Assembly: GCA_947570515.1 (NCBI GenBank)
Contig: CANOUM010000035.1
Span: forward strand, 1 to 12,084
Length of the DNA: 12,084 bases
Reading direction: 5' to 3'
Source of the DNA: an uncultured Clostridia bacterium
GTDB taxonomy: Bacteria > Bacillota > Clostridia > Lachnospirales > Bianqueaceae
How positions within the stretch are numbered: the first letter of the stretch is position 1; each line of letters opens with the position of its first letter. Position numbers and translations under genes: made by a program. Below the pieces are notes generated by a model. The model worked only from the letters and a program-made list of their open reading frames with translations, did not search any database and was not told where the DNA came from. Shown here piece after piece: positions 1 through 7,286 of this stretch.

Positions 1-1951
1 TGATCCCGTCCAGCAGTGCCGGTACGGAATTTTTCAGTGTCTGCAGTCCGTCATAGAGTTCTCCGGCGCCTTGATTTAAAGCAGCTGCACCCGTTTTCAG
101 ACTTTCGGCACCTGTCCTTAGTTCTCCCGCACCTGCAGCCGCCTCTGCTACCCCGGCAGTATAAGCATACAGTCCTAAATAGAACGCATGATAGCTGTCA
201 AGCGAGCTCTTTAGGGCAATCACCGCCTTAGCTCCCTCGCAGGCAGCTGCCAGCTGGTTTTGCACGGCATCACTTGCCATGTTGTCGGCAATCAGCTTTT
301 GCACCTGTGCCTCTGTCTGCAATGTGATCAAGCTTTGCACCTCGTCGCTTTGCAGCTGTGCTGCAATCTGACCTTCGATCATGGTCTTGACGGCATCGCT
401 TGCCATTTGCTGCTGCACGCCTGCGGCTATTGTTTGCTGTATCTCTTCTGTTTGCATCTTGGCCTCAATTGTGCTGGCGATGGTACTTTGCTGCTCCTCT
501 GTAATGCTGCCCGCGGAAAGAGCGGCTTCATATGCGTCTGTGTCCAGTCCGGTTGCTGCTAGGATGACCTCCTCCTGCACGGTTTTGTAAGCAGCCTGCG
601 TGACCTGCCCGGTGACGGTCTGTTCTGCTGCCTCGCAAACCTTGGTACGAATGGTTTCTTTTATAGCGTCCTGTACTGCTGCCGTAATCTGCGCACGGCC
701 GGCCTCTACGGCAGCTGTGACCTGCGCCAGTGCCTGCTGATATACGGCGTTTTCATCCAGAGAGCTGATGATGCCATTCAAGACTTCTGCATAATTTTCT
801 ATCGTCATGGCCGGTACGGAAAGACCCGCTTCCTGCAGCTGCGCTGCGGCTGTATCCAGCAATGTGCGAAACACCTGTGCAGCACCTGCTGTGAGCTGAC
901 TGCTGTTGTCAACCAGTGTGTCAAGCCCCTCCTGCAGTCTGGAGGCTCCGTCATAGAGCTTTCCGGCTCCGTCTGCTAGTTCATGAGTGCCTCCGCAGAG
1001 CGCAGACGCGCCGGAAGTGAGACGATTTACCCCATCTGCAAGCGCACCTGATTTTTCGGACAAAGTACTGAGTCCCTCCCGAAGTGCAGCAGAGCCGCTG
1101 ATGAGCTGATCCATAGCCTCCGTGAGCTGCTGCAGGGAGCCTTTCAGATCTTTAAGAGAATCAAGCTGCGTGACGTCAATCTGATTAAAGATTTCATTGG
1201 TTGCTATGCTGAGCGTCATACCCATTGCAAAATTTTCTACATCAGCTGTAATCTCGATCTCACCGGGAAGCTCTGCCGCCTGCACAGGCAGCTGCAAACT
1301 TTCCTGCACTCCCGGAAACACAATCCCGACCACTGCCGTGCGGCTGCCGTCATTAACAAGCTTTCCGCCTGTCACCTCTACATTGCGGAAGACCTCGTCG
1401 TCAAGAATCATGCCTGTCAGTACTGCAAAGGGAACGCAGAGCTTTTCCTGTTTGCCGTTAATGGTCACGGTTTCATAGCATGAATTGGTATAGGTGAAAC
1501 GGATGCGCACCTTGCCGCTTTTTCCTGCCAAATCCTGCGCTGAAATCGATCGTCCATCCAGTTCATAGCGGACAGAAAGCGCAATGGGCGGCGTCTGATC
1601 GCTGCGCCCCTGATAATAAATATCCTTTCCGTTTGCATTCCAAACACGCAGATGCCCGGCGCCACCCGTATAAGTTTCATTTCCTTTTACATTTTCTACC
1701 TGCGTCAGATTGGATCTTTCAGAAATGGTATCCGCGTTTCCCGGATTTTTCAGCCAGTCGCTGACAATGATATCCTGCACACTGCCATCGGCCTGCGTCA
1801 AAATGTATACGGTCTCCTCTTTTGCTGCCTTTGGCTGCGTTTCCTCTTTGTCCTGAGCAGCGCCGACAGCTAAAACCGGACTCTGCATGCCGCTCATCAG
1901 TACAGCGGCACATAGCCCCAGCGCCAATTTTCTTTTTATCGATTTTTTCAT
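1..1951 (-). CDS. Exported helical protein with LxxG repeats (3' end outside window)
   Basis: An open frame of 650 codons runs without a stop from ATG 1951 to the left edge, so the C-terminus is missing. AGGAGG at 1962-1967 lies 10 bases upstream, inside the end of the MMPL gene, and the start overlaps the MMPL stop as ATGA. Residues 1-28 look like a Sec signal peptide: a KKSIKRK basic stretch, a hydrophobic core, then SPVLA. There is no clear lipobox. Residues about 45-260 look beta-rich and are not recognised. Residues 265-360 carry LxxG-type repeats such as LADGAGKLYDGASRLQEGL. Residues 360-595 are Ala/Gln-rich and predicted helical, with 17-residue repeats at 501-576. A second LxxG block fills 605-650. 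LxxG repeats of this kind are known from ectodomains of YhgE/Pip and related membrane proteins. I infer an extracellular coiled hairpin acting with the MMPL transporter. The function is unknown and a C-terminal membrane anchor beyond the window is possible. Confidence 0.85.
   Translation of the reverse strand, partial: MKKSIKRKLALGLCAAVLMSGMQSPVLAVGAAQDKEETQPKAAKEETVYILTQADGSVQDIIVSDWLKNPGNADTISERSNLTQVENVKGNETYTGGAGHLRVWNANGKDIYYQGRSDQTPPIALSVRYELDGRSISAQDLAGKSGKVRIRFTYTNSCYETVTINGKQEKLCVPFAVLTGMILDDEVFRNVEVTGGKLVNDGSRTAVVGIVFPGVQESLQLPVQAAELPGEIEITADVENFAMGMTLSIATNEIFNQIDVTQLDSLKDLKGSLQQLTEAMDQLISGSAALREGLSTLSEKSGALADGVNRLTSGASALCGGTHELADGAGKLYDGASRLQEGLDTLVDNSSQLTAGAAQVFRTLLDTAAAQLQEAGLSVPAMTIENYAEVLNGIISSLDENAVYQQALAQVTAAVEAGRAQITAAVQDAIKETIRTKVCEAAEQTVTGQVTQAAYKTVQEEVILAATGLDTDAYEAALSAGSITEEQQSTIASTIEAKMQTEEIQQTIAAGVQQQMASDAVKTMIEGQIAAQLQSDEVQSLITLQTEAQVQKLIADNMASDAVQNQLAAACEGAKAVIALKSSLDSYHAFYLGLYAYTAGVAEAAAGAGELRTGAESLKTGAAALNQGAGELYDGLQTLKNSVPALLDGI
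47..70 (-). repeat. LxxG-block repeat, copy 2 (pairs with 947-970)
   Basis: This 24-base stretch matches 947-970 at most positions and is offset by exactly 900 bases (300 codons). It encodes the LYDG core of the second LxxG block, near residues 627-634 (AGELYDGL). Confidence 0.6.
224..451 (-). repeat. 17-residue tandem repeats inside the exported protein gene
   Basis: Residues 501-517, 518-534, 535-551 and 560-576 line up as 17-residue units that begin TEEIQ, SDAVK, SDEVQ and SDAVQ. An 8-residue insert (552-559) lies before the last unit. The repeat is also visible in DNA: the 17-mer at 390-406 (+ strand acggcatcgcttgccat) recurs at 264-280 with one mismatch. The units look like amphipathic helix and probably arose by internal duplication. 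Confidence 0.65.
947..970 (-). repeat. LxxG-block repeat, copy 1 (pairs with 47-70)
   Basis: This is the partner of 47-70. It encodes AGKLYDGA, residues about 327-334 of the exported protein, in the first LxxG block. DNA-level similarity suggests that the two blocks derive from one duplicated segment, or that strong sequence constraint has kept them alike. Confidence 0.6.
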
Positions 1952-4050
1952 GATTTAATCGCCTCCTGATTGAATTTATGTTGATTTAGTTTCCGCATTC
2001 CCCATGTGCTTGCGCACACTCCTCTGTCACATAGCAGCAGAAGAGACGGCAGAATAAAGATAACAGCCAGCATACTCACCACGGCCCCTCTGGCCATCAG
2101 CATACACATTGAACTGATGATATCAATGTTGGAATAAACAGCGACGCCAAATGTCGCAGCAAACAGTCCCATTCCGGACACAAGAATCGAGGGAATAGAG
2201 GTCAGCAGCGCTGTATATACCGCTTCCTTTTTCTGTGCTCCTCCAAGACGCTCCGCCTTATAGCGCGTTGTCATCAAAATGGCATAATCGACCGTTGCAC
2301 CAAGCTGAATCGTACTAATACAGATGGGGGCAATAAAGGGGAGACTCTGCCCCAGATAATGCGGCAGCCCCAAGTTAATGAAAATAGCCAGCTCAATCAC
2401 CGCAATCAAAATGAAAGGCAGTGAAATGCTCTTTTCTACCAGCGCAATGATGAAAAAGATCGCCAAAATAGATATCATATTAACAACCTTAAAATCGTGA
2501 TCCGTCGTTTCAATCATATCTTTCATGCACGGTGCTTCTCCGATGAGCATACCGCCTTCATCATACCGTTTTAAGATTGCATTCAGCGCATGGATCTGCT
2601 CATTCACTTCCTCACTGGCAACCTTATATTTCGAGTTAATGAGCATAAGCTCCCACCGATCGCTTTTTAAAATTCCTGCAATTGAATCCGGAATCATCTC
2701 CTCCGGAATCCGGCTGCCTACGATGGATTCCAAACTTAATACATATTTGACGCCCTCTACCTGCTCCATCTCCTGTATCATCTGACGGATCTCCTTCGCA
2801 CTCATGCTGCGGTCAATCAGAATCATATGAGTAGATGCAATGTCGAACTCTTCCTTCAGCTTGGAATTGGCAATCACATATTCCATATCCTGCGGCAAAC
2901 ATTCTCCCATATCATAGTACACTTCCTGATTGGTCTTCTGATAGCCGTAATAAGCCGGTGGAATGAGAAGCGCAAAGATCACTAAAAACAGAGGGAAAAT
3001 TTTGACAATGCCGCCGGTTGTTTTTGCAAAATTATGAAACAGCGGGCGGTGCTTGGTCTTTTGCAGCGGCGTATCCAGCACCAGGATCAGCGCCGGCAGT
3101 ACCGTAACGCAGCCCAGCACGCCCAGCAAAACCCCTTTTGCCATGACGATGCCCAGATCCCTTCCCATAGTAAAAGACATAAAACATAGAGCAATGAATC
3201 CGGCCACCGTTGTAATGGAGCTGCCCAATACGCTAGTCAGCGTTTTCTGAATGGCAGATGCCATCGCCTGTCTTGAATCCTCTGTCTTCTCCCTCTGCTC
3301 GTTATAGCTATGCCACAAAAAGATCGAATAATCCATCGTCACCGCCAGCTGCAGCACTGCCGAAAGCGCTTTCGTAATATAAGAAATTTCACCCATAAAA
3401 TAATTTGATCCCAGATTGATCAAAATCATAATCCCAATGGATGCCAGAAACACAAAGGGCACCAAATAGCTATCCAAAAACAGCAGCATCGCCGCACAAG
3501 CCAGTGCTACCGCAATTCCCACATAGATAGGCTCCTCTTTCTCACACAGATCCTTCAAATCCGTAACGAGCGCCGACATTCCGGAAACATAGCACTGTTT
3601 CGTACAAAGCCCTCGGATCGATCGAATCGCTTCCATTGTCACATCCGCCGATGTGGAGCTGTCAAAGAAAACCGCCATCATCGTCGAACGCTCCGTATTA
3701 AACTCACGATATATCGAATCCGGCAGCAGCTCCATCGGAACCGAAAGATCCGCCAGGGAATCATACCAAATCACACTTTCCACATGTGCCACCTGTTCGA
3801 TCTTTTGTTTGAGCGCCGCCACCTCCTGCTCCGGCATATCCTCCATAATAATACACGAAAACGCGCCCTTGCCGAACTCCTCCATCAGTTCATTCTGCCC
3901 CACAATCGTATCCATATCCTCCGGCAGATAGTCCAGCATATCGTAATTGATCCGGGTTCCTGCCATCCCTAAAACAGAGGGAATCATAAGCAGAAAAGCC
4001 AAAATCAAAATCGGGACTCGGTAACGGACAACCGCTTTTGAAAAATGCAT
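1948..4050 (-). CDS. MMPL/RND-superfamily membrane transporter
   Basis: A 700-residue protein with the duplicated MMPL layout. Each half has one helix (about 11-30 and 350-368), a soluble extracytoplasmic domain (31-175 and 370-520), then five helices (176-328 and 523-675). The fourth helix of each half carries the family's Asp-Tyr pair (TMDY at 238-241, TVDY at 586-589), the proposed proton-relay residues of MMPL proteins. The family exports lipids or other hydrophobic compounds using the proton gradient; the substrate here is unknown. An upstream ATG at 4122 would overlap the DUF308 gene by 56 bases. ATG 4050 is preferred because it follows the DUF308 stop by 16 bases, has a purine-rich GGAAAGGGTGGAG upstream, and sits just before the first helix; ATG 4080 is a less likely alternative. 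The stop overlaps the next start as ATGA, implying translational coupling with the exported helical protein. Confidence 0.92.
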   Translation of the reverse strand: MHFSKAVVRYRVPILILAFLLMIPSVLGMAGTRINYDMLDYLPEDMDTIVGQNELMEEFGKGAFSCIIMEDMPEQEVAALKQKIEQVAHVESVIWYDSLADLSVPMELLPDSIYREFNTERSTMMAVFFDSSTSADVTMEAIRSIRGLCTKQCYVSGMSALVTDLKDLCEKEEPIYVGIAVALACAAMLLFLDSYLVPFVFLASIGIMILINLGSNYFMGEISYITKALSAVLQLAVTMDYSIFLWHSYNEQREKTEDSRQAMASAIQKTLTSVLGSSITTVAGFIALCFMSFTMGRDLGIVMAKGVLLGVLGCVTVLPALILVLDTPLQKTKHRPLFHNFAKTTGGIVKIFPLFLVIFALLIPPAYYGYQKTNQEVYYDMGECLPQDMEYVIANSKLKEEFDIASTHMILIDRSMSAKEIRQMIQEMEQVEGVKYVLSLESIVGSRIPEEMIPDSIAGILKSDRWELMLINSKYKVASEEVNEQIHALNAILKRYDEGGMLIGEAPCMKDMIETTDHDFKVVNMISILAIFFIIALVEKSISLPFILIAVIELAIFINLGLPHYLGQSLPFIAPICISTIQLGATVDYAILMTTRYKAERLGGAQKKEAVYTALLTSIPSILVSGMGLFAATFGVAVYSNIDIISSMCMLMARGAVVSMLAVIFILPSLLLLCDRGVCASTWGMRKLNQHKFNQEAIKS

Positions 4051-4066
4051 TTGCTCCACCCTTTCC

Positions 4067-4663
4067 TTACTTAATCTCATAATACTCGCATTCCACCACA
4101 TCCGGCTGCTGATGCTTAACAATCTTCACTGTACTCAGCACAACACAGAAATTCAAAATCCCTTCTGTCAGTAGCGAAATCCCCAGGAGGCTCGTCATCA
4201 TCTGTGCTCCCGCCGCCGGGCGGAACATTATCACGCCCCCTGCCAGTGCCGTCACAACGGCAAGTGCGAAAATAAGCCACCAGGTATCGATTCCAAACCG
4301 TTTGGCATCCAGCGCAATCTGTATTTTAAACAGTCCTTCTGCAAGCACGGCAATACCGGTTGCAATGAAAATAAAGTTCATCACATTTCCCGGTTTGATC
4401 AGTACAATGAGCCCCAGCACAATCAGCAGGATCCCAAATTCCAGATCATATTGAAAGGCCAGCCGGAACAGATCCTTTGATCCATATCCTATCAGGCGAA
4501 TACAGCCAAAAATGATCAATCCGATTCCCAGTATCTTTCCGATCACCTGCACCGAAATCTGTGGATATACAATCATCAGTATTCCTACCATGCAGAAGAA
4601 AACTGACATCACGATATAGCCAATCTTGGCAGCCCGCATAGGGGCTACCGACCTCATCTTCAT
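4067..4663 (-). CDS. DUF308/HdeD-like six-helix membrane protein
   Basis: A 198-residue, strongly hydrophobic protein with about six membrane helices (13-33, 38-58, 73-90, 94-118, 127-147, 155-178). They fall into three similar two-helix units of the type MxxxGIxxIVYP...GxxLIIFGxxxL, which is the DUF308/HdeD pattern. HdeD in Escherichia coli is linked to acid resistance, but the Gram-positive members have no defined role. ATG 4663 is chosen over the upstream ATG 4693 because AAGGAGG at 4671-4677 sits 7 bases before it. The polar C-terminal tail (DVVECEYYEIK) should be cytoplasmic if the helix count is even and the N-terminus is inside. It is the first gene of the unit with the MMPL transporter, so it may be an accessory membrane subunit; that is inference from gene order only. 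Confidence 0.85.
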   Translation of the reverse strand: MKMRSVAPMRAAKIGYIVMSVFFCMVGILMIVYPQISVQVIGKILGIGLIIFGCIRLIGYGSKDLFRLAFQYDLEFGILLIVLGLIVLIKPGNVMNFIFIATGIAVLAEGLFKIQIALDAKRFGIDTWWLIFALAVVTALAGGVIMFRPAAGAQMMTSLLGISLLTEGILNFCVVLSTVKIVKHQQPDVVECEYYEIK

Positions 4664-4670
4664 ACAAAAG

Positions 4671-4677
4671 CCTCCTT
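4671..4677 (-). promoter_or_regulatory. Ribosome binding site deciding the DUF308 start
   Basis: AAGGAGG on the minus strand lies 7 bases before ATG 4663. The alternative upstream ATG 4693 lies in the promoter region, near the expected transcription start, and would have no ribosome binding site. Confidence 0.8.
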
Positions 4678-4695
4678 CTTGTTGAATATGCATTG

Positions 4696-4723
4696 ACTAT
4701 AGCAGAGTTTTCCTTCTTTTCAA
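4696..4723 (-). promoter_or_regulatory. Promoter of the DUF308-MMPL-exported protein operon
   Basis: On the minus strand, TTGAAA (4718-4723) and TATAGT (4696-4701) are separated by 16 bases. A TGC directly before TATAGT gives an extended -10. Transcription would start near 4689, leaving a leader of roughly 25 bases before ATG 4663. Confidence 0.65.
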
Positions 4724-4727
4724 ACAG

Positions 4728-4743
4728 ACAGCTTAAGCGCTGT
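4728..4743. promoter_or_regulatory. Candidate operator dyad upstream of the -35 box
   Basis: Arms acagc (4728-4732) and gctgt (4739-4743) form an inverted repeat with a 6-base centre, next to an 8-base palindrome gcttaagc (4731-4738). The site ends a few bases upstream of the -35 of the DUF308 operon. It is a plausible site for the TetR protein encoded just upstream, but I see no second copy at the TetR promoter, so the assignment is weak. Confidence 0.3.
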
Positions 4744-4784
4744 GGTGAAAAACCGGACACATAGCTAAAATTGAACAAAAAACA

Positions 4785-4825
4785 GACACCGGCACACAAA
4801 TGTCTAATCATTCATGGCCGGTGTC
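4785..4825 (-). terminator. Intrinsic terminator after the TetR gene
   Basis: The minus strand has a 9-bp stem GACACCGGC/GCCGGTGTC with a 23-base loop that can pair further (aatg/catt). It is followed by TGTTTTTTGTTC. It lies 17 bases past the TetR stop, separating the regulator from the DUF308-MMPL operon. Confidence 0.75.
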
Positions 4826-4841
4826 CCATTCATCTATTCAA

Positions 4842-5399
4842 TTATTCTTGCTCGCTTCTCTGAATCATTTCCTCAATCATGCCCTTTTTAAGCTCATATA
4901 AACGGCTAAGCTTCCGATGAACCTGTTCAGGCATCCCATCATTCATCCAGTCAATCACAATCCCAAAACACACGCACTCATAAAACCGAAGAATCAGCTG
5001 CCGATCCTCCTCCTTGACCTGCTTGCCGTCAAAAACCGTTGTCCCATACGTCATCACTACATAATGGCATACTTTCCATAGATACTGTTCAAATACCGCC
5101 CGATTGACCGAGTGATAAATATGCAGAATGGCTCGCCTGTTCTCCATTGCAAAATCAACGGCAGCGTTTAGACAGATCTCTAACGTATCAATTGAAGGAT
5201 ACTTCTTAATAATCCGGTCTGCTTCTTCTGTCACAATTTCTTCAATCAGCGCTGGGATATCCTGAAAATGATAATAAAATGAATTGCGGTTAATGCCGCA
5301 CTCTTCTACAATGTCTTTTACCGTAATCTGATTTAACGGTCTTTCGTTCAGAAGCTTCATAAATGTCTTTTTAATTGCCATTTCAGTGAAATTAGGCAT
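4842..5399 (-). CDS. TetR/AcrR-family transcriptional regulator
   Basis: A 185-residue protein of normal TetR size. The N-terminal DNA-binding domain has the family helix-turn-helix at about 26-45 (TVKDIVEECGINRNSFYYHF), with the typical FYYHF end and a following amphipathic helix. The C-terminal half (about 70-180) is all-helical and would hold the ligand and dimer interface; its Cys/Tyr/Phe-rich stretch (RFYECVCFG) is consistent with a hydrophobic effector pocket. ATG 5399 has AAGGAGG at 5407-5413, 7 bases upstream. It is a monocistronic gene with its own promoter and terminator. TetR proteins next to membrane exporters usually repress them, so the DUF308-MMPL operon immediately downstream is the likeliest target. 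The ABC operon upstream is the alternative. Confidence 0.92.
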   Translation of the reverse strand: MPNFTEMAIKKTFMKLLNERPLNQITVKDIVEECGINRNSFYYHFQDIPALIEEIVTEEADRIIKKYPSIDTLEICLNAAVDFAMENRRAILHIYHSVNRAVFEQYLWKVCHYVVMTYGTTVFDGKQVKEEDRQLILRFYECVCFGIVIDWMNDGMPEQVHRKLSRLYELKKGMIEEMIQRSEQE

Positions 5400-5426
5400 C
5401 GCACTCCCTCCTTTCAGGCATTTCTT

Positions 5427-5455
5427 ACTATAATCCCATCCGTATCATCTGTCAA
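5427..5455 (-). promoter_or_regulatory. Promoter of the TetR gene
   Basis: On the minus strand, TTGACA (5450-5455) and TATAGT (5427-5432) are spaced by exactly 17 bases, a near-consensus housekeeping promoter. Transcription should start about 20 bases before ATG 5399. No obvious dyad overlaps it. Confidence 0.8.
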
Positions 5456-5494
5456 TGACTTCCGCTCTTCCTGGTCACTTCTTCCATGCATATA

Positions 5495-5535
5495 AAAAGG
5501 CTCCACTGCACGCCATCGTAACAGTAAAGCCTTTT
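5495..5535 (-). terminator. Intrinsic terminator after the ABC exporter operon
   Basis: A 14-bp stem (arms 5495-5508 and 5522-5535, two G-U pairs on the minus transcript) with a 13-base loop, ending in CCTTTTTATA. It starts 5 bases after the stop of the second ABC gene. The A-rich and T-rich ends would let it work weakly in both directions. Confidence 0.8.
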
Positions 5536-5540
5536 GTATA

Positions 5541-7286
5541 TTAATCTTCCACCTGCGCCTGAATCAGATTGGTATAGACGCCGTTTTGCGCATAGAGCGC
5601 TTCATGCGTTCCCTGCTCCGCCACCTGTCCGTCAACCAAAACAAAAATCACATCACAGTTTTGAATCGTTGACAAGCGGTGAGCGATAAAGATAGAGGTT
5701 CGGCCCTCTGAAATATTTTCAATTGACTGCTGAATCAATTCCTCTGTATTGGTATCAATATGCGCCGTCGCCTCATCCAGTACCAAAATCGCCGGATCAT
5801 GAGCAATGGCTCGTGCAAAGGAAAGAAGCTGCCGCTGCCCTGTCGAAAAGTTCAGCCCCTGCTCTGTAACGGCGCTGCGCAGACCGCCCAGATCATGAAT
5901 AAAGTCTGCCGCTTCCGAAACCTCAAGCGCATCCTCCATGCACGCCTCGGTAAGGCCGGCATGCATATCCAGATTTTCTGCAATATCACCGGTAAAGAGG
6001 AACACATCCTGCAGCACCGTGGAGACTCCCTGTCGAAGATCCCTTAGCTTCCACTCTTCTACCGGAACGCCATCTACCAAAATCTGTCCCTTTTGAATCG
6101 CATAATACCGGCTGATCAGATTGATAATTGTAGACTTGCCCACGCCGGTATGCCCGACAAAGGCAACCTTCTGTCCAGCCTCCACCTTGAAGCTGATCCC
6201 CTTCAGAATCCAGTCCTCATCCTGATAAGCAAACCAAACATCCTTAAACTCAACCGTTCCTTTTACCGGACCACCGTGCGAGCCCGCTTCAGGATCTTCA
6301 ATATCGGTCTCATCCAGAATTTCATAGATACGATCAGTTGACACCAGCGCCGACTGAATCGTGGTATATTTTTCCGCCAGATCGTTGATCGGCTCAAAAA
6401 ACTGCTTCACATAATTGGTAAACGCATACAGCACGCCAACTTCCAGCACCCCTCCGGTAATCCGCCCGAAGCCATATACAATCAGCAGCGCAATGACCAG
6501 ATTATTGATGACCTCCATCGTTGGTCTGAGGAAGGAGTTTAAAAACACCTGCGTCATCGTTGTTTTAAAATAGGCCTGATTGAGCTCCCGAAATTCATCC
6601 ATCTTGTTTTTCTGACGATTAAACGCCTGTACAATCCGCATTCCTGAAATATTTTCTGCAAAGAACCCATTGATCTGTCCGATAATTTGCTTCATGCGCT
6701 TAAAATTGCGTTTAATAACCTTCTTAAGAGAAAATGTAAGAAGCACAATCAAAGGCACGCCCGTAAATGCTACCAGTGCCAGATGCGGATCCATGATGAG
6801 CATCATCACCAAGATGCCAAGCAGCAAAAATACATCTTTAAAAAGATTCAAAAACACATCCGAATAAAATTCATTGACTGTTTCTACATCATTTGTCGCA
6901 CGCGTAATCAAACGTCCTGTTCCATACCGGTCCAGCAGCTTCATCGGCATATGCATAATTTTATTAAATACCTTTTGCCGCATTTCATTCAGAATTCCCT
7001 GTGAAATCCGAGCAATCAATCTCACCTGGGTCATAGAAAACAGCGCACCGGCCAGTGCTACTGCAAAATATAATACGCCCATACCCGTAATAGAAAACAG
7101 ACCGCTCTGCTCCGTACTGCCCACTAAGAAATTATCAATCACAATGGCGGCCACATAGGGTTTTAACAGTTCTGCCAGATTCACCACTATCACACAAACC
7201 ATGCAAATAAACAGTTTCCCCATATAGGGCTTCATAAGAAGCGCCAAACGCACTAAGCTGGAGCTTTTTCCCTTCTCATTCTTCAT
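5541..7286 (-). CDS. ABC exporter half-transporter with canonical Walker B (BmrD-like)
   Basis: A 581-residue fusion of a six-helix membrane domain (about 20-310) and an ATPase domain (345-575), the layout of type IV ABC exporters. Visible motifs: Walker A GHTGVGKST (378-386), Q-loop Q426, a deviant signature FSTGQ (480-484), Walker B ILVLDE with catalytic Glu505, an altered D-loop (AHID), and switch His536. Retaining Glu505 while its signature deviates fits the catalytic partner in heterodimeric exporters such as BmrCD or TM287/288, in which this signature serves the partner's degenerate site. ATG 7286 is preferred over 7328 because AAGGAGG at 7296-7302 is 9 bases upstream. It overlaps the preceding ABC gene by 11 bases, so the two are translationally coupled. 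Probable role: efflux of drugs, lipids or peptides from the cytoplasm or inner leaflet; substrate unknown. Confidence 0.93.
   Translation of the reverse strand: MKNEKGKSSSLVRLALLMKPYMGKLFICMVCVIVVNLAELLKPYVAAIVIDNFLVGSTEQSGLFSITGMGVLYFAVALAGALFSMTQVRLIARISQGILNEMRQKVFNKIMHMPMKLLDRYGTGRLITRATNDVETVNEFYSDVFLNLFKDVFLLLGILVMMLIMDPHLALVAFTGVPLIVLLTFSLKKVIKRNFKRMKQIIGQINGFFAENISGMRIVQAFNRQKNKMDEFRELNQAYFKTTMTQVFLNSFLRPTMEVINNLVIALLIVYGFGRITGGVLEVGVLYAFTNYVKQFFEPINDLAEKYTTIQSALVSTDRIYEILDETDIEDPEAGSHGGPVKGTVEFKDVWFAYQDEDWILKGISFKVEAGQKVAFVGHTGVGKSTIINLISRYYAIQKGQILVDGVPVEEWKLRDLRQGVSTVLQDVFLFTGDIAENLDMHAGLTEACMEDALEVSEAADFIHDLGGLRSAVTEQGLNFSTGQRQLLSFARAIAHDPAILVLDEATAHIDTNTEELIQQSIENISEGRTSIFIAHRLSTIQNCDVIFVLVDGQVAEQGTHEALYAQNGVYTNLIQAQVED

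Noticed and set aside
260..562. Plus-strand open frame rich in Cys and Leu
   Set aside because: It is antisense to the Ala/Gln-rich repeat region; reverse-complemented GCA/CAG codons give the Cys/Leu runs.
1465..1913. Two minus-strand frames (1465-1680, 1719-1913) within the exported protein region
   Set aside because: They are in a different frame from the 650-codon reading that has a signal peptide, AGGAGG and ATGA coupling; their sequences are Arg/Cys-rich out-of-frame products.
4051..4122. Longer N-terminus of the MMPL protein starting at ATG 4122
   Set aside because: It would overlap the DUF308 gene by 56 bases and adds residues unlike the family; ATG 4050 has a purine-rich site and sits right before the first helix.
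4664..4841. Possible small gene or riboswitch in the gap between TetR and DUF308 genes
   Set aside because: The 178 bases are accounted for by a terminator, a promoter and a dyad; the short leader leaves no room for a riboswitch and no convincing small frame with a binding site is seen.
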